A stretch of DNA of 64,000 bases from Mercurialis annua (taxonomy: Eukaryota; Streptophyta; Magnoliopsida; Malpighiales; Euphorbiaceae), in NCBI RefSeq assembly GCF_937616625.2, contig NC_065574.1:10418501-10482500 (forward strand), in the 5' to 3' direction. Both the position numbers and the translations under genes were made by a program. This document shows, piece after piece, positions 1-16,561 of the stretch (the stretch's first letter is position 1; each line of letters opens with the position of its first letter). The notes below the pieces were generated by a model. The model was not told the origin of the DNA, made no database searches, and was given only the letters and a program-made list of their open reading frames with translations.

Positions 1-75
1 AAATCTATCTATACTATATATAAAAGCACGGATGGGGGGGACAAGCACTTTTACTAAAACACCCTTTAAAATCTA

Positions 76-730
76 GGCTTAATTACTTAAAAAACCCTCA
101 CCTTTAGTTTTGTTTTCGTTTATACCCTGACGTAGGAAAATTGGCACAAATACTCATGACCTTGTCTTTATGTTTCACCTCTACCCCAAATTTCAAAAAA
201 AAAAGACGATTTATTAAAAACAACTAAATATAAGGGTTATTTTATATCCTTTTCTAATAAAAAAATTACAAACAAATACTTCATCTTTAAAAACGTTCAA
301 ATAAATCCTAAAATTAATTAATTTTTTTAATTTAAATAAAATAAAATAAATAAAATATATTTTTTAATTACAACCTACAATTATACTCCAATTTAAAAAA
401 CCGCTAATATTATTCCCTATTATTTATTAATAAAAAAAATTGATTTTCTAAACGGACGCAGGGAAAGGAAGAACAGCTGCTCTTCCATGGAAGGAGGACG
501 ACGGTTCCTCCTTCCACGGAAGGAGGATGGTGGCGGTGGGTGGAATTTTTTTTTTACTAAAAAAGAAGGACTATTTTAAATTTTTTTTTAAATGAAAAGA
601 GGTAAATTTAATACCTCGATGGTAGAGGTGAAACATAAAGACAAGGTCATGAGTATATGTGACAATTTTCCTAGGTCAGGGTATAAACGAAAAAGAAGTT
701 AAAGGTGAGGGTTTTTTAAGTAATTAAGCC
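76..730. mobile_element. Non-autonomous Mutator-type MITE
   Basis: Terminal inverted repeats of more than 100 bp: GGCTTAATTACTTAAAAAAC at the left and its complement at the right, continuing through matching stretches near 95-185 and 607-715. The element is flanked by a perfect 9-bp direct repeat, TAAAATCTA, at 67-75 and 731-739. A 9-bp target duplication with long inverted ends is typical of Mutator-like (MULE) elements. There is no coding capacity; the middle (about 470-540) is more GC-rich than its surroundings. Confidence 0.8.
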
Positions 731-739
731 TAAAATCTA

Positions 740-2189
740 TTACTAATTGATGCTAAATTAAAGGTTATAAGGTCATTTACTATTTGATTATAAAATTATA
801 ATATTTATTTGAAAATACAATTGAAAGTTTAATTAAAGTAAACGACTACTCCTAAAATAAAGTAACTATTGTTTATGTAATTAAGGTAACTGTTACTATG
901 CCTACTTCGCATACAAATACAATTCATGTGGATTGTTTACTTCTAAAAAGAGGTTTAAAAGAGTGGTTTGAGAAATTAAACTTCGTGAACAAATTTCCGT
1001 GACCAAAAATCTCAATAATTATTGTTATTTTTTCTTTACTTCTAAAACACCATGGTTCTTCCTTTTTAAACTAAAAACACATCAATGTGAAACAATTTGA
1101 TAATTAAATATTTATCTCATTATTAAAATTAAAATATAGTTAGATTATCAAAATACATTAATCACCACTGCCACTTACATAATAATTTACTAAACACAAT
1201 TAATTTTGTAATAATTGATATATTAAGTTAAAGTTTTATGACAATTTACAAATTAACCATAAATTAAATTATTTATTAACTATTAAAGATACGATACTAT
1301 TGAGATAAGGAAGTTGTGAATTAATTTGATCTACATACGTAACTCATAAATTTCACATAATAATCAAATTAATAATTAATTTAAATATGTTTAAGTTTAT
1401 TAATTAATTCTAATTTTTTTTTTGAGAATAATTAATTCTAAAATTAAAACATATATTATAGTCACTTATAATTATACTATTGAGATGAGAAAGTAGTGAA
1501 TTTTAATCTAAATTAGTTGACGAGTCACGTTACGAGCCACGTGCGTAGCACGTAAAATAATACTAGTTATTATAAAACTCTCCATATATATTTTAATTAG
1601 CAGTTTAATATTTTTTTATTTGAAAATCCTATTTAATTGTCTCTAATTTTTATTTCTATTAACAATTAGAACTTTTTATTAATTTTAGATATCAAATTAG
1701 TAACATACTTGAAAGTTTACCAGTTTTTAAAAACTGAGATAGCAAATCGTTAACGAAATTGAAAGTGGAGTATTAAATTGTTTGAAAGTAAGCGTCAAAA
1801 TTAACAGAATGACTTAAAAATTAATCATAGAAGGTTTGATTTAGATTATAAAAATATGCAAATGTTTCAATTTTTGAATTTAGACAATATTTTTTATTAT
1901 GTGATTAAGTATTTACATGAGAGATTATTGTCCATATTTTTTTAATTATCTTAAATTGATGTATTTCTATATTCTCACATTTTATGGAATATATCTTCTT
2001 AATTAAAATAGTTAAATTCTACTTATTTATAGTCCCTTTTTAATATTTAGTACATTATTCATAACAATAAAATAGATCTTAATTAAAAATTTAGTTTTAA
2101 ATAAAAATTGTGTAATATGTTCTTAACATTTATCTCTGATATAATTTTTTTTTTTAATATTTAATAATGTCTCTATAGAATGGAGCATG
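740..2189. other. AT-rich intergenic DNA
   Basis: Very AT-rich sequence with stop codons in all frames. I see no gene, no RNA gene and no clear repeat boundary here. Confidence 0.6.
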
Positions 2190-2925
2190 TAGTGATGTAG
2201 ATGAATCGAACTGAGTCAAGTTTTGAGGCGTTCATGTTTGGCTCATTACATGAATGGGGTTCATGTTCGATTTATGTCCATGCGAACTTTATATAAAACG
2301 TTCATATTCAGTTCATTTAAATTTTATAGTGTTCACGTTTGATTCGTGTTGACTCATGTTCGTTCGTTAAACTGTTAAATGAAGAAGTTTGTGAACGAGC
2401 TCATGAACGAGCTCGTTTATTTAATAGCTAAACGAACAAAAACAAACATGAACCGAAACTAAATAATTTTATTGTTGTTTTTTCAAATGTTAGAAGCGCT
2501 GGGCAGTAAACTACTAGATCGTGAGTTCAAATCCTCCTACAGCCCCCCCCCCCCCCTCAATTATCAAAAAAATATATAGTTGTAACATATTAGAAAAATA
2601 AAGTATATTTAATTTAAATACGAGTAGCTAGTTCGCGAACTTTTATCAAATTTCTATACGAATCAGTTCATGAACTTTATATTGAGCTTTTATACGAGCT
2701 TGTTTGTGAACTTTTGATCAAGCTCGTTCACGAACATTTAAACGAGCTGTTCGTGAACGTAAACGAGCCGAAAACCACTATATTCATGTTCAACTCGTTT
2801 AAATAAATAAACATAAAATTAAGCGCAAACTCGGTTTGTTTATAATATGAACGAACACAAATTAAATTGTTATCGAGCCGAACGCCGAGTTGCTCGCGAG
2901 GAGCTCGGTTCGTTTACACCCCTAA
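2190..2925. repeat. Degenerate inverted-repeat element rich in GAGCTCGTT motifs
   Basis: Many scrambled copies of GAACGAGCTCGTTTA-like motifs in both orientations, with a weakly matching pair of ends (near 2205 and 2920). The middle holds a tRNA-like box-B stretch (GAGTTCAAATCCTCC, about 2524) and a run of 14 C at about 2545. It looks like an old non-autonomous DNA transposon that took a SINE-like insertion. No target duplication is legible, so the limits are approximate. Confidence 0.45.
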
Positions 2926-3003
2926 AAGCATAAACACCGTTTTAAAGAGGGGGGGTAGGAATGAGTCATTGTTCAATATTGAAGGTGTACTAGAGATAAG
3001 AAA

Positions 3004-3341
3004 GACTTAATACATAGTTTGACCCCTGAACTTGTACCCTTTTACCCATCTAATCTCTAAACTTAACGTCTCACCTATCGAACCTCTGAACTTGTTAAAT
3101 AATCCGATTTGACCCCTGAACTTGATAAATATGTAAATATTGAACCCTTCGTGTCCACCTGTCACTTGAAACATTCTAGAAGAAATTGTGTACGGAGGAG
3201 TTCAATGTTTACATATTTATCAAGTTCGAGGGTCAAATCGGGTTATTTAACAAGTTCAGGGGTTCAATAGGTGAGACGTTAAGTTTGGGGGTTAGATGGG
3301 TAAAAGGGTACAAGTTCAGGAGTCAAACTATGTATTAAGCC
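3004..3341. mobile_element. Near-palindromic MITE with 8-bp target duplication
   Basis: The element is almost entirely a hairpin: the first 150 bases (from CTTAATACATAGTTTGACCC) reappear inverted in the last 150. The flanks carry a perfect 8-bp direct repeat, ATAAGAAA, at 2996-3003 and 3342-3349. Ends of GRCTTAAT type match the other MULE-like MITEs in this window. No coding capacity. Confidence 0.8.
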
Positions 3342-4289
3342 ATAAGAAATTTATAATGGGCTTATGTATGTCATAAGGTAAACATTAAGCGCATATTTAT
3401 AATTTTTTGTTTTTAAAGATGACATGGACATGGCACGTGTGTGCCGCTCAAAGCTATGACATCGCACGTGCATCGTACGTGGGTCCAATTATTGTTGTGA
3501 CTTGTGTTGTGAGCCTTCAAACACTTTTATTCAAAATTTTCATCACATCAAAGCCGTCCATTCCACATGGTGGGGTCAAGTAATTATATTGTGTTTCGTT
3601 TAATTTGGAGAGTCTGATTTGAATTTCGTATACTAGAGGGATCTGCTTATATTGGTGAAACCTACGTAACGAGATCGTACGGCTGTATTTTAAAATGTCT
3701 TATACAACAAAGATCTCGAGCGTAGATTGTTTTTGTCACTTTGGTTTGAAAAAGTAGAAACAAAGGCAAATAAATGTGGTCCTTCCTGGAGCCGATTCAT
3801 TTATATAAATTTGTTTGATTTTAGTTTGAAAAATACTTGCATATATTAGTGTATCACATGAAATTATCAAATTAAAAATAATTAAATATAGAACACATTA
3901 CTGTGCAAGCACCCCATATAATTCACATTTTTCATTCTTAGATAAATATCTCTAATGAACTTTATAAAAGAATTAAACTCTTCAAATTAAAATAGTTCAA
4001 TAATAAAATATAAATTTAATGGATTTTTTTATTATATGTATTTAGAGGAAAGCCAAAAAGTAAAATTTTATAATTTTAAGAATTAGATTTGCTAAGTAAG
4101 GAATTATAGAAAATCGACCGAAAATTAAAACAATCAAATTAATTATAAAAAATTGAATAGAATTGTAACGAAGTTATCAAATTGTATATTATTTATAGAT
4201 TTAACTGTTTTAGATCAATTTACAAAAAGTCGAATCTTTTTAATTTTTTAGCATCATTACAACTTACAGTTGGTACGACAAATTCATTA
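3342..4289. other. Intergenic, nothing recognised
   Basis: AT-rich, no ORF or repeat that I can support. A short GC-richer stretch near 3420-3490 contains ACGTG-type cores but is not next to a gene. Confidence 0.5.
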
Positions 4290-4989
4290 GAGCATCCACA
4301 ATAGAGTGCTACTTTTTATGCTAAATTTAGCATGAAAAAATGACAAAATACTAAATTTAGCATAATTTTTTAATTTTAACTCCAATGCAAAATTTTGAAA
4401 TAAATGCTATAATTGCTTACTATGATAATTATTTATGTATTATTTTTATTATATTATAAAAATTTAATCATATGTTTTATAATTTTTTATAATATACTAC
4501 GATCACGAACAGAAGTGATGCTCTTCGGCTTGGCAATATAGAACAAATAATAATTATTTTTTATTTGATATAATAATGAGTTATTTTAAATAGAATCGTT
4601 ATGTGAATCAATAAATTAAAAATAAAATATTTATAATATGTTGGCGTGCGGTCTATAACTAAAAAATTTAATCAATCGAGATCGTAAAAATAAAAAAGAT
4701 AGCATAAAATTTAAAATAAAAAAAAAACAACGCAAAAAATAATAATAGTAGAATCATACTTAAAAATGAATTTTGATTGTTTGTTCAACTTTAGCATATG
4801 CTATAATGAGTGCAAATTTTTTTTTTAGATAAAAATGAGTGCAAAATTTAACATGTAATATAGCATGTGCTAAATTTAGCATGTGCTAAATTTAGCATGT
4901 AGTATAACATTATATTGAAATGGAATTATATGTTTCAATGTTAAATTATAGCATTAACATGCTAATTTAGTATTGCATTGTGGATACTC
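4290..4989. mobile_element. Tourist-like MITE
   Basis: Ends GAGCATCCACAATAG and its complement (TTGTGGATACTC at 4978-4989) form terminal inverted repeats. Subterminal sequence carries repeated GCTAAATTTAGCAT palindromes on both sides (4320-4370 and 4858-4900). A GAGCATCCACAAT-type end is usual for plant PIF/Harbinger-derived MITEs. The flanks read TTA and TAA, which only extend the inverted repeat, so the target duplication is uncertain. Confidence 0.6.
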
Positions 4990-5514
4990 TAATATAATAT
5001 AACAATCGAAAGAATCTATTTTAAAACGTACAAAACAAAGTTAACCCCATGAATGGTCAGAACAATTATCATAACAACTTACAATTGGTAGTAAATCAAT
5101 TTATAATTATGCTGTGAAAACAATAAATTTCTTAATGCAGAACTTCTATTAAGCTGTATTTTTTTAGATATTCTTTATTTTTATCACTCTACTCATTAGT
5201 AGAAAATGGAAACACAGATAAGAAAGAGTAAGATTTGAGGAGCATCTATATTTTATGCTAGAATTAGAAACCAGTGTTTAAACCGAATCAGATCGGCTGG
5301 TTTAATAGATTAACTATGAACTGAAGGACGGATCACACCGGCTCAATTATTGATTCGATTTCTAGCGTACTACTAGAAATAATAGTAAAAAGATATATTA
5401 ATCAATAATAAAATATCTTGTTTTTTGATTATTTTTGTTTATGATCCAAATTTTAAAGTCATCAATTTTAGCTATATTTTCAATTTTTAGTTTAAAGTGT
5501 AACTATTTTTTTAA

Positions 5515-6112
5515 GGGCTAATCCTCTGAAAAATCCCTCACCTTTTAACCCCCTTTCGTTTGCACCCTCACCTTTTAAAATCGTCAATTGTATTCTAATT
5601 ATCACCTTTTAATTTCAATTGCACCCTTAAAGTATTAAATTGACCTCTTTTTCACCCGAAAAAGTTCAAATCAATGCTTTATATTTCAATATATAATTTA
5701 AATAGTCCTCAATGTCAAATTCTCAACAATAAAACCATCTTCTTTAAAAAAAATTAATTAAACTAAATTTTTTAATAAAAAATAAAATTTTGCCCAAATC
5801 TAGGCTGTTTACAGCTCCGGCTGTTCTTCAGACCGCCGGAAGATTTTTCCGGCGGTCAGTTTGTGGTGGTCGATTTTTTTAAATTATTGAAGATGTTTTT
5901 TTTTAAATTTTAACATTGGGTATTATTTAAAATATTTGTTAAAATATAAAGTATTGATTTGAATGTTTTTCATTGAAAAGAGGCCAATTTAGTATTTCAA
6001 GGGTGCAATTGAAATTGAAAGGTTGTAATTAGGGTAAAATTGGCGATTTTGAAAGGTGAGTGTGCAAACGAAAAAGGGTTGAAAGGTGAGAGGTTTTTCA
6101 GAGGTTTAGCCT
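5515..6112. mobile_element. Mutator-type MITE upstream of KIN13B
   Basis: Inverted ends about 150 bp long (CTCTGAAAAATCCCTCACCT near the left, complement near the right). A perfect 9-bp direct repeat TTTTTTTAA lies at 5506-5514 and 6113-6121. The interior holds a short GC-rich stretch (CCGGCGGTC, about 5835-5865). It ends about 740 bp before the KIN13B start codon. Confidence 0.7.
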
Positions 6113-6848
6113 TTTTTTTAACTCAAAGTTGAAAATTCAAATAAACCCTTAATATTTGAATTCTTAATAGTAAAAAGAAAAAAACTAAATGTTTTGAGTT
6201 CAGTTCACAAAGGGGACAAAATGTTGGTGAATTTTGAAGGATTATGAAAAAGGCTTGGGAGATTATGAAAAAAACTTGAAGTTTATAAAGAAAAAGCTAC
6301 AAGAGTCAGAAGTGTCAATTACGGTGTCATACCGTCACGATAACAGAACTGCACCCTATGTATTTAATATAAGCGCGCGTTGAAAACGTAAATGACGTAA
6401 ATTTATAAATATATGTATATATTGATATATACGTCATATATCAGAAATGTAACAGATTTTTATCTTTAAAAAAAAGTCGGAAAGATAAGATATTTTTGGA
6501 TGATTTATAATAAAATAAAATCCAATTTTTTTGAAGTTTCAAAGAAAAAAATGGAATTTCTTTTTGTCGTAAAAGAAAGAAAAAAAAGTCACTGCCGTAG
6601 AAAATACTTCGTTTCCTTAGTAGTAATTGTGAGTGGTTTAGATAGAAAGAGACAGAAAGAGGAGCTTCTAATTTTTGAATTTAGAAAAAGAGAGAGACTA
6701 ATAAACTTTCAAAATTTATCAAAAATGTTGTTAACACAATTCAATTACAACCAACTAGCTGATTTACAGACACAGAACTAAAAAAGACTTCAACTTCACT
6801 TCATTCTCATCCTACATTACAGACCCACAAGCAAACATTTCATCTTCT
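6113..6848 (+). promoter_or_regulatory. Promoter and 5' UTR region of KIN13B
   Basis: Non-coding sequence between the MITE and the KIN13B start. The last 200 bases are rich in A and G tracts (GAAAGAGACAGAAAGAGG) and are probably 5' UTR. No convincing TATA box close to the start. A 93-codon open frame at 6500-6781 has low-complexity composition and no recognisable domain; I do not call it a gene. Confidence 0.4.
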
Positions 6849-11369
<4,521 letters not shown>

Positions 11370-11763
11370 TCCTCATGGAACTGGAGACATCATACGTGAT
11401 ATGATCGATGTTTTACCTCTTATGCAACCATTTTTTAGAATGTAATGATTGTTACGGATGTAGTAGTTTGGTTTGAGATGTTGGAGATCGAATAAGGTCC
11501 ATCTCTCTTTCAATCGTTATACTAGAAAGCTTATTTTTGAGTTCATGCCACATTCTGGCATGCTTTGTAAATTTGGTTTTAGCACTACAATATCATTCAT
11601 TTAATGGATTCTTATTATAAATTGTTTTAATGGAATGTTTAGTGATTTACAATACCCAGATGTAGCTAGCTATGAGCATATGAGAATTTGATTAAACATA
11701 CAGTAATGATATATTTTTAAACTTAAAAAACATGTGCATTAAATGGCTATGATTGGTACTATA

Positions 11764-13038
11764 CTATTCCTTGATCATATCTAGGTGATGAATCTTTGGA
11801 AGGGATGTTGGCCAGCTCGGTGGCACAAATGCAAACACCATCATCTCCTCATATGCATATAAAGATTCTTGCGTATCTTTCCAATGATAAGGAAAATATA
11901 CCGTTTCCACTCTTCCGGTCTTTATGTTGACCGAGATAATGCCAGGATCGCGACGAGGTTCATTATAATCCTCGGTATGGAAATACAATACATTTGGGTC
12001 AATGGGGTCTACAGCCAGCAAGTAACTGTTCATATTTGATGGAAGAATGCAATTTTCATCGACGATCAGTTCCAGGTCTTCGAGTCGAAAGGTATGTTCC
12101 AAGCACCATTCATCTTCTCCAGCTTCAGCTTCAATTAGTCTCCAAATTCTCCAACTATTTGACCGGTTCTCTATGTGCACTTGCACATGATATAGATGTT
12201 CACCCGAATGGCTTACTCCAGTGGCATACCAACCCGGACGACTATTTGTGTTTCCCAGCGCTTGTATCAGACGACATTTCTCCAGATTTGGATCAAATGC
12301 CATGATTTGAGAGGCGGTCGAACCTTGTTGACTGCTAACCCAGTGCAAGATCCCTTTGTATTCAACGGCCTTAGTGGGTTTCCAGAACAAAATAGTCTGC
12401 GGGATGGTTATTAAAGGTGAAACCTTCCAGAGATTAGTTCGAGAATCGAATGTCTCAGCATAGAACGAGCTTGTACATATGCAGGTAGCTGCATTAGTAT
12501 AGGTACAAGAAGTGACCAGCCTCACCACCTTAAAGTGACGATCATAAGAAACTAGTCCTACTAATGCAAGACTAGTGCATATGGGCGGCGGAGGAAGAGT
12601 GAGCCAATGTTTCGTAACGGGGTTGCAAACATAGTAAATACATTTGCAGTCGTAACTCGTCGAGCACAATGCTAACCCGTTGCTGGTGCATAGAAGCCGA
12701 ATGGCTGGCTCGGATTGCGGAAGGAAGCCGAAGGAAAGGGTGCGAGAGTCTTGGGACCATGATTTGTGGTGATCATCATAGCCATAGCCATAGGTAGAGT
12801 GTTTGAGAGGAAAAGGTGTGAGTTTTTTTGGGCTATACAGACAAACGTATAAGGTAGGGTTTGGTGGAGGCGTGATGAGTTTGGTTCGAAGCAGATATTG
12901 AGCAGCAAAACAAGGTTGAGAGATGAGAGATGACCAAAGCTTGCAAACACATTTGCATCTATGGATCAGATTTTGCGGAAGTTTGTAAAGGATTTGAAGC
13001 AGTGTATCACTCGGGAGCTCATTCAATGAACAACCCAT
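11764..13038 (-). CDS. F-box protein with F-box-associated domain (copy A)
   Basis: Intronless, 424 aa. Residues 1-45 form an F-box (LNELPSDTLLQILYKLP, then CKCVCKLWSSLI), which binds SKP1 in SCF ubiquitin ligases. Residues about 95-400 resemble the F-box-associated, kelch-like substrate domain (CNPVTKHWLTLPPPP, FDSRTNLWKVSPLI, LYHVQVHIE). The substrate is unknown. It is convergent with KIN13B, with stop codons 395 bp apart. A TATA box lies about 50 bp upstream. A paralogue (copy B) at 29845-31107 is highly similar over its full length and sits in an inverted duplicate of this locus; a third, broken copy is at 34050-34342. Confidence 0.9.
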   Translation of the reverse strand: MGCSLNELPSDTLLQILYKLPQNLIHRCKCVCKLWSSLISQPCFAAQYLLRTKLITPPPNPTLYVCLYSPKKLTPFPLKHSTYGYGYDDHHKSWSQDSRTLSFGFLPQSEPAIRLLCTSNGLALCSTSYDCKCIYYVCNPVTKHWLTLPPPPICTSLALVGLVSYDRHFKVVRLVTSCTYTNAATCICTSSFYAETFDSRTNLWKVSPLITIPQTILFWKPTKAVEYKGILHWVSSQQGSTASQIMAFDPNLEKCRLIQALGNTNSRPGWYATGVSHSGEHLYHVQVHIENRSNSWRIWRLIEAEAGEDEWCLEHTFRLEDLELIVDENCILPSNMNSYLLAVDPIDPNVLYFHTEDYNEPRRDPGIISVNIKTGRVETVYFPYHWKDTQESLYAYEEMMVFAFVPPSWPTSLPKIHHLDMIKE

Positions 13039-13084
13039 ATTCAGTATTATACGTATGCCACAGTTTTAAAGCACTTCAATGTCA

Positions 13085-13092
13085 TTTATATA
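13085..13092 (-). promoter_or_regulatory. TATA box of F-box gene copy A
   Basis: Reads TATATAAA on the minus strand, about 47 bp upstream of the F-box start codon. Position and sequence fit a core promoter with a short leader. Confidence 0.55.
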
Positions 13093-13633
13093 GACGTTAC
13101 TATGGAATTCCGATTCCCAAACAAACTAGTATTCCCAATCCAAACCCTAATCCTATTTATTTTAATAAAAACATTATAAGTAGTTTTTTTTATATATTTT
13201 TTAAATTACCAAGGAATTACACTCATTTAAAATTTTGAATATGTTTTAGTAAATAATGGTATTTTTAAAGAAAAATAGTTTTTTTTAATAAAGTTTAATA
13301 AATATAAATATGTTATAAACAAATGAACTTTTTAAAACATTTCCGGTAAAACTTATGCTAGTTTATAACCGTGAACGTTTAGAAAAGTACTAAAATTTCC
13401 TAAAAGTTCAATTAAAGTTTAATTTTTCTAAATTATTTGTTACTATTTTTATTTAATCACGAGCTAATTTATTTATTATAAAAATAAATCAAATAACTAA
13501 AATTTATATTTTTATCATCACGTGGTCCCTTTTTGTTTTTTTAATATATTGATAAATGTAATAATTAATTTAATTTAATTTCTCATTCCTTGTAGGATTG
13601 GGACAAGGAACAACAACACCGCCCACCAAAACC

Positions 13634-13643
13634 TATATAAATA
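13634..13643 (+). promoter_or_regulatory. TATA box of the first RING-H2 gene
   Basis: TATATAAATA about 52 bp before the ATG at 13695. The leader is short. Confidence 0.6.
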
Positions 13644-13694
13644 CGCCCACCGAAACTTAAATTTCCCTTGGATTAATTCTTTGATTCTATAGCG

Positions 13695-14444
13695 ATGGAT
13701 TTAACAATAGAATACGAGTATAATTATAAAGTGTATCTCACAACGAATGTTGGCAGTCCAAACACAGTGGCGGTTGAATTCAACTTCTGCAAAGTTGTTC
13801 AGCCTTTTATTTACTACCCACCTCACCTGAACACAGATATTACGTTTCTCCCACGAGATGTATCGCTACTCGGAACGTTCCAAACCGATATTCCGACGAA
13901 TCATTCGGCGAGTTCAAATAAAAATGCGGTAATGGAGCATGCCATGCAAGTCCTGAGCCTTGAGGAGCAGTTTCCAGGACTCACGCGAGACCGCATTGTG
14001 AGAAGACTTGGGTATATGGTTAGCATGATGGATTTGGATGATTTGGCTTTATGTGGGAATAAACTTACAGTTTTTGTTTATGAGATTAGCCGAGAAGGAC
14101 GGGAAGCTAGCTATGACGACTACTACTACGAAGACGAAGATGAATACGAAGATGGATTAACAGCGGCACTGGTAGAGTCTATGGAAGATGGAGATGTTCG
14201 TAATTATAATACTGCTACGAAATCATCTATTGAAAAGTTGGAAAGGGTGGTGTTGAATGATATTGCGGATTCGTCGAGAAGCTGTACGATCTGTATAAAA
14301 GAGATGGAGGTGGGGATGGAAGTGATTCGGATGCCGTGTTTGCATTTGTATCATGAGGATTGCATTGTGGAGTGGCTGGAGAAGTATAGTCATTCTTGTC
14401 CGCTTTGCCGGTATGAGATGCCTGTAGAACAGGAGAGATTTTAG
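13695..14444 (+). CDS. RING-H2 finger protein, probable E3 ubiquitin ligase (copy 1)
   Basis: Intronless, 249 aa. A C-terminal RING-H2 finger spans residues 197-238 with the order C-x2-C-x14-C-x1-H-x2-H-x2-C-x11-C-x2-C; all eight zinc ligands are present, and the tail is CRYEMPVEQERF. The RING recruits an E2 enzyme (family knowledge). Residues 1-140 match no domain I know. A Tyr/Asp/Glu-rich acidic stretch lies at about 139-152. There is no signal peptide or membrane segment, so it is probably soluble. A paralogue with the same architecture follows at 18424-19197, each with a PPR fragment downstream, so the pair arose by tandem duplication. Confidence 0.85.
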   Translation: MDLTIEYEYNYKVYLTTNVGSPNTVAVEFNFCKVVQPFIYYPPHLNTDITFLPRDVSLLGTFQTDIPTNHSASSNKNAVMEHAMQVLSLEEQFPGLTRDRIVRRLGYMVSMMDLDDLALCGNKLTVFVYEISREGREASYDDYYYEDEDEYEDGLTAALVESMEDGDVRNYNTATKSSIEKLERVVLNDIADSSRSCTICIKEMEVGMEVIRMPCLHLYHEDCIVEWLEKYSHSCPLCRYEMPVEQERF

Positions 14445-15031
14445 GTGTTTAATTTGGTAGTGATAAGTTGATGTAATTCTGATTTATGTTCCTTTTATTG
14501 TATGTTTGATTTATAATTAGTGATGATAACTTTTTGAAAGGTTAGACAGTTTTTGTCTTTTTAAGTTAACTTCAATTTTTTGTTTAAGATTTTTTATGAC
14601 ATTCTGATGACATAATGGTTCAGCATTCTGCTATTTGTTGTAGTATAACTAATGCAAATATTGCCAGCAAATTCATTTGCCTTAAAACAGTAAATAAAGT
14701 CCCCAACATTATACAACAACTATAACCATTACTTTTATGTTATCGGACAATTCATTGCTTCAAAGCTTTCAACGACCACCTTGGCGTTTTTTTTCCTGTG
14801 CAAAAATAATACAAACAGGTTGTGTTCATTGTATGAAACTCCAGTTTGAATGTCATTTTAATTGACTTATTGGTACTTTTCTATTTTTGTTTGTGGGTTA
14901 CTTTACAGTATTAATAAGTTGTAACCTTGAAAAGGTCCATGAAATTAATAACGAGATGTGTAATGAGGGCAACTGTTTTCGGAATACAATAACATATCGC
15001 GCATTTCAGCTTTTGAAAAGTATGTCGTTTG

Positions 15032-15361
15032 TGTTAGATTCCATCTTAAAACCAATTGGTATTAAGTGGAGGTGTCCAACCAATATATAAACACATGTCC
15101 ACTCACACACACAACTAATGTGAGATTTTCCACTTTAACACTCCCCCTCACGCGTAGCGTGTATGGGCCGAACAACAAAATCCGCCCTCATGTAAATCTC
15201 ACGTGGGCGGGGCCAAACTCAAATTGTGTGAATGGACAAGACTCTGATACCATGTTAGATTCCATCTTAAAACCAATTACTATTAAGTGGAGGTGCCCAA
15301 CCAATATATAAACACATGTTCACTCACACACACAACCAATGTGGGATTTTCCACTTTAACA
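15032..15361 (-). mobile_element. Complete TRIM retrotransposon with 5-bp target duplication
   Basis: Terminal-repeat retrotransposon in miniature, 330 bp. Two 109-bp direct repeats (15032-15140 and 15253-15361), each starting TGTTAGATT and ending CTTTAACA, differ at 6 positions. On the minus strand the first repeat is followed by a tRNA-Met primer site (TGGTATCAGAGT) overlapping the LTR edge, and the second is preceded by a purine tract GAGGGGGAG. The target duplication GTTTG is perfect (15027-15031 and 15362-15366). It has no coding capacity and would depend on proteins of another element. Confidence 0.92.
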
Positions 15362-15408
15362 GTTTGATGAAATAAAAGAAATGACTGCATCCCAATGCAA
15401 AAAATTTA

Positions 15409-15824
15409 GCCAAATGTCTTAAAAAGGCCAAACCTTTTATAAAAGTTTCACAAAAGTCCCGACATTTCAATTTTGTCGATTTTGGCCAAAAATAAATTAT
15501 TTGGTTTTAATTGTGGCCAACTCTCAGATTGATTTCAATTTGCCTATGTGGCGGTTATGTGACGCCTATGTGGCATGCTAAATATTGAAAGGTCAGGACT
15601 TTTGTAAAACCAAATAATCCATTTTTGGCCAAAATCGACAAAATTGAAAGGTCAGGACTTTTGTGAAACCAAATAATCCATTTTTGGCCAAAATCGATAA
15701 AATTGAAAGGTCGGAACTTTTGTGAAACCAAATAATCAGTTTTTGGCCAAAATCAACAAAATTGAAAGGTCAGGACTTTTGTGAAACTTTTGTGAAAAGT
15801 CTGGCCTTTTTACAACATTTGGCC
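15409..15824. mobile_element. MITE with internal 59-bp tandem repeats
   Basis: Inverted ends (GCCAAATGTCTTAAAAAGGCC against GGCCTTTTTACAACATTTGG) with a perfect 9-bp direct repeat AAAAATTTA at 15400-15408 and 15825-15833, so MULE-like. The right half holds four tandem copies of a roughly 59-bp unit containing GAAAGGTCAGGACTTTTGTG and GGCCAAAATCGACAAAATT (about 15575-15790). The left half holds one inverted copy. The repeats diverge by a few bases each. Confidence 0.75.
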
Positions 15825-15840
15825 AAAAATTTATACAACC

Positions 15841-16561
15841 TTATCAGGAATATACTTTAAGTTGAATAAGGTTGATAAGGCTTTGGATGTGATCCAGGAG
15901 ATGAAGGATAAGGGTTGTAATCTGACTGTCTTTACATACACAGAGTGGATCAAGGGGCTTGGAAAAGCCGGCAGAGAAGATGATGCTTACCGGGTATCTT
16001 GGATATGATAAATGATGGTTGCAAGCCTGATGTTGTGCTCATAAACAATGTGATTAACATTTGAACGCAAAGCTCCAGCTTCTGAGGCTGCTTTTTGATT
16101 TGATAAGATGAAAAGAAGTGGTATTTCCCCTGGCTCTCAATTCGTAATGATGGTTTTTGCAAAACAGAGTTGATCAGCTTTAGGGCTTTCCTCCATGTCC
16201 AGCTGCGTATTGCAGCTTGATCAATAGTCTTGGCAAGGCAAAACGATATGAAGCTGCAAACAAGTTATTTCTAGAGCTGAAAGAGAATTGTGGACGTACT
16301 AGTGCCCGTTTATATGCTATGATGATCAAATATTTTGGTCAATGCGGCCGTCTAAGTGAGGCTATAGATCTTTTTAATGAGATTAAGAAACTTGGGATCA
16401 AACCTGATGTTTATGCTTACAATGCACACATGTCAGAAATGGTAAGAGCCGACATGATAGATGAAGCTCATTCCTTGCTTACAACAATGGAAGAAAGTAC
16501 GGGTCGCACTCCAGACTTGAACTCGCATAATATTATCCTAAATCTTTATAACTATTTTTAA
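15841..16561 (+). pseudogene. PPR protein pseudogene, C-terminal fragment
   Basis: Decayed pentatricopeptide-repeat gene. The first part (15841-15965) encodes repeats of the type ALDVIQEMKDKGCNLTVFTYT, then frameshifts and stops appear between 15965 and 16210. A clean 114-codon stretch follows at 16217-16561 (SLGKAKRYEAANKLFLELK, then SEAIDLFNEIKKLGIKPDVY and NSHNIILN). This order matches the C-terminal repeats of the At3g16010 PPR protein as I remember it, a family normally targeted to organelles for RNA processing. The 5' two-thirds and the C-terminus are missing. It cannot be functional as read. Confidence 0.85.

Noticed and set aside
6500..6781. 93-codon open frame upstream of KIN13B
   Set aside because: Lys/Phe/Leu-rich low-complexity composition in AT-rich leader DNA, no domain, no codon pattern.
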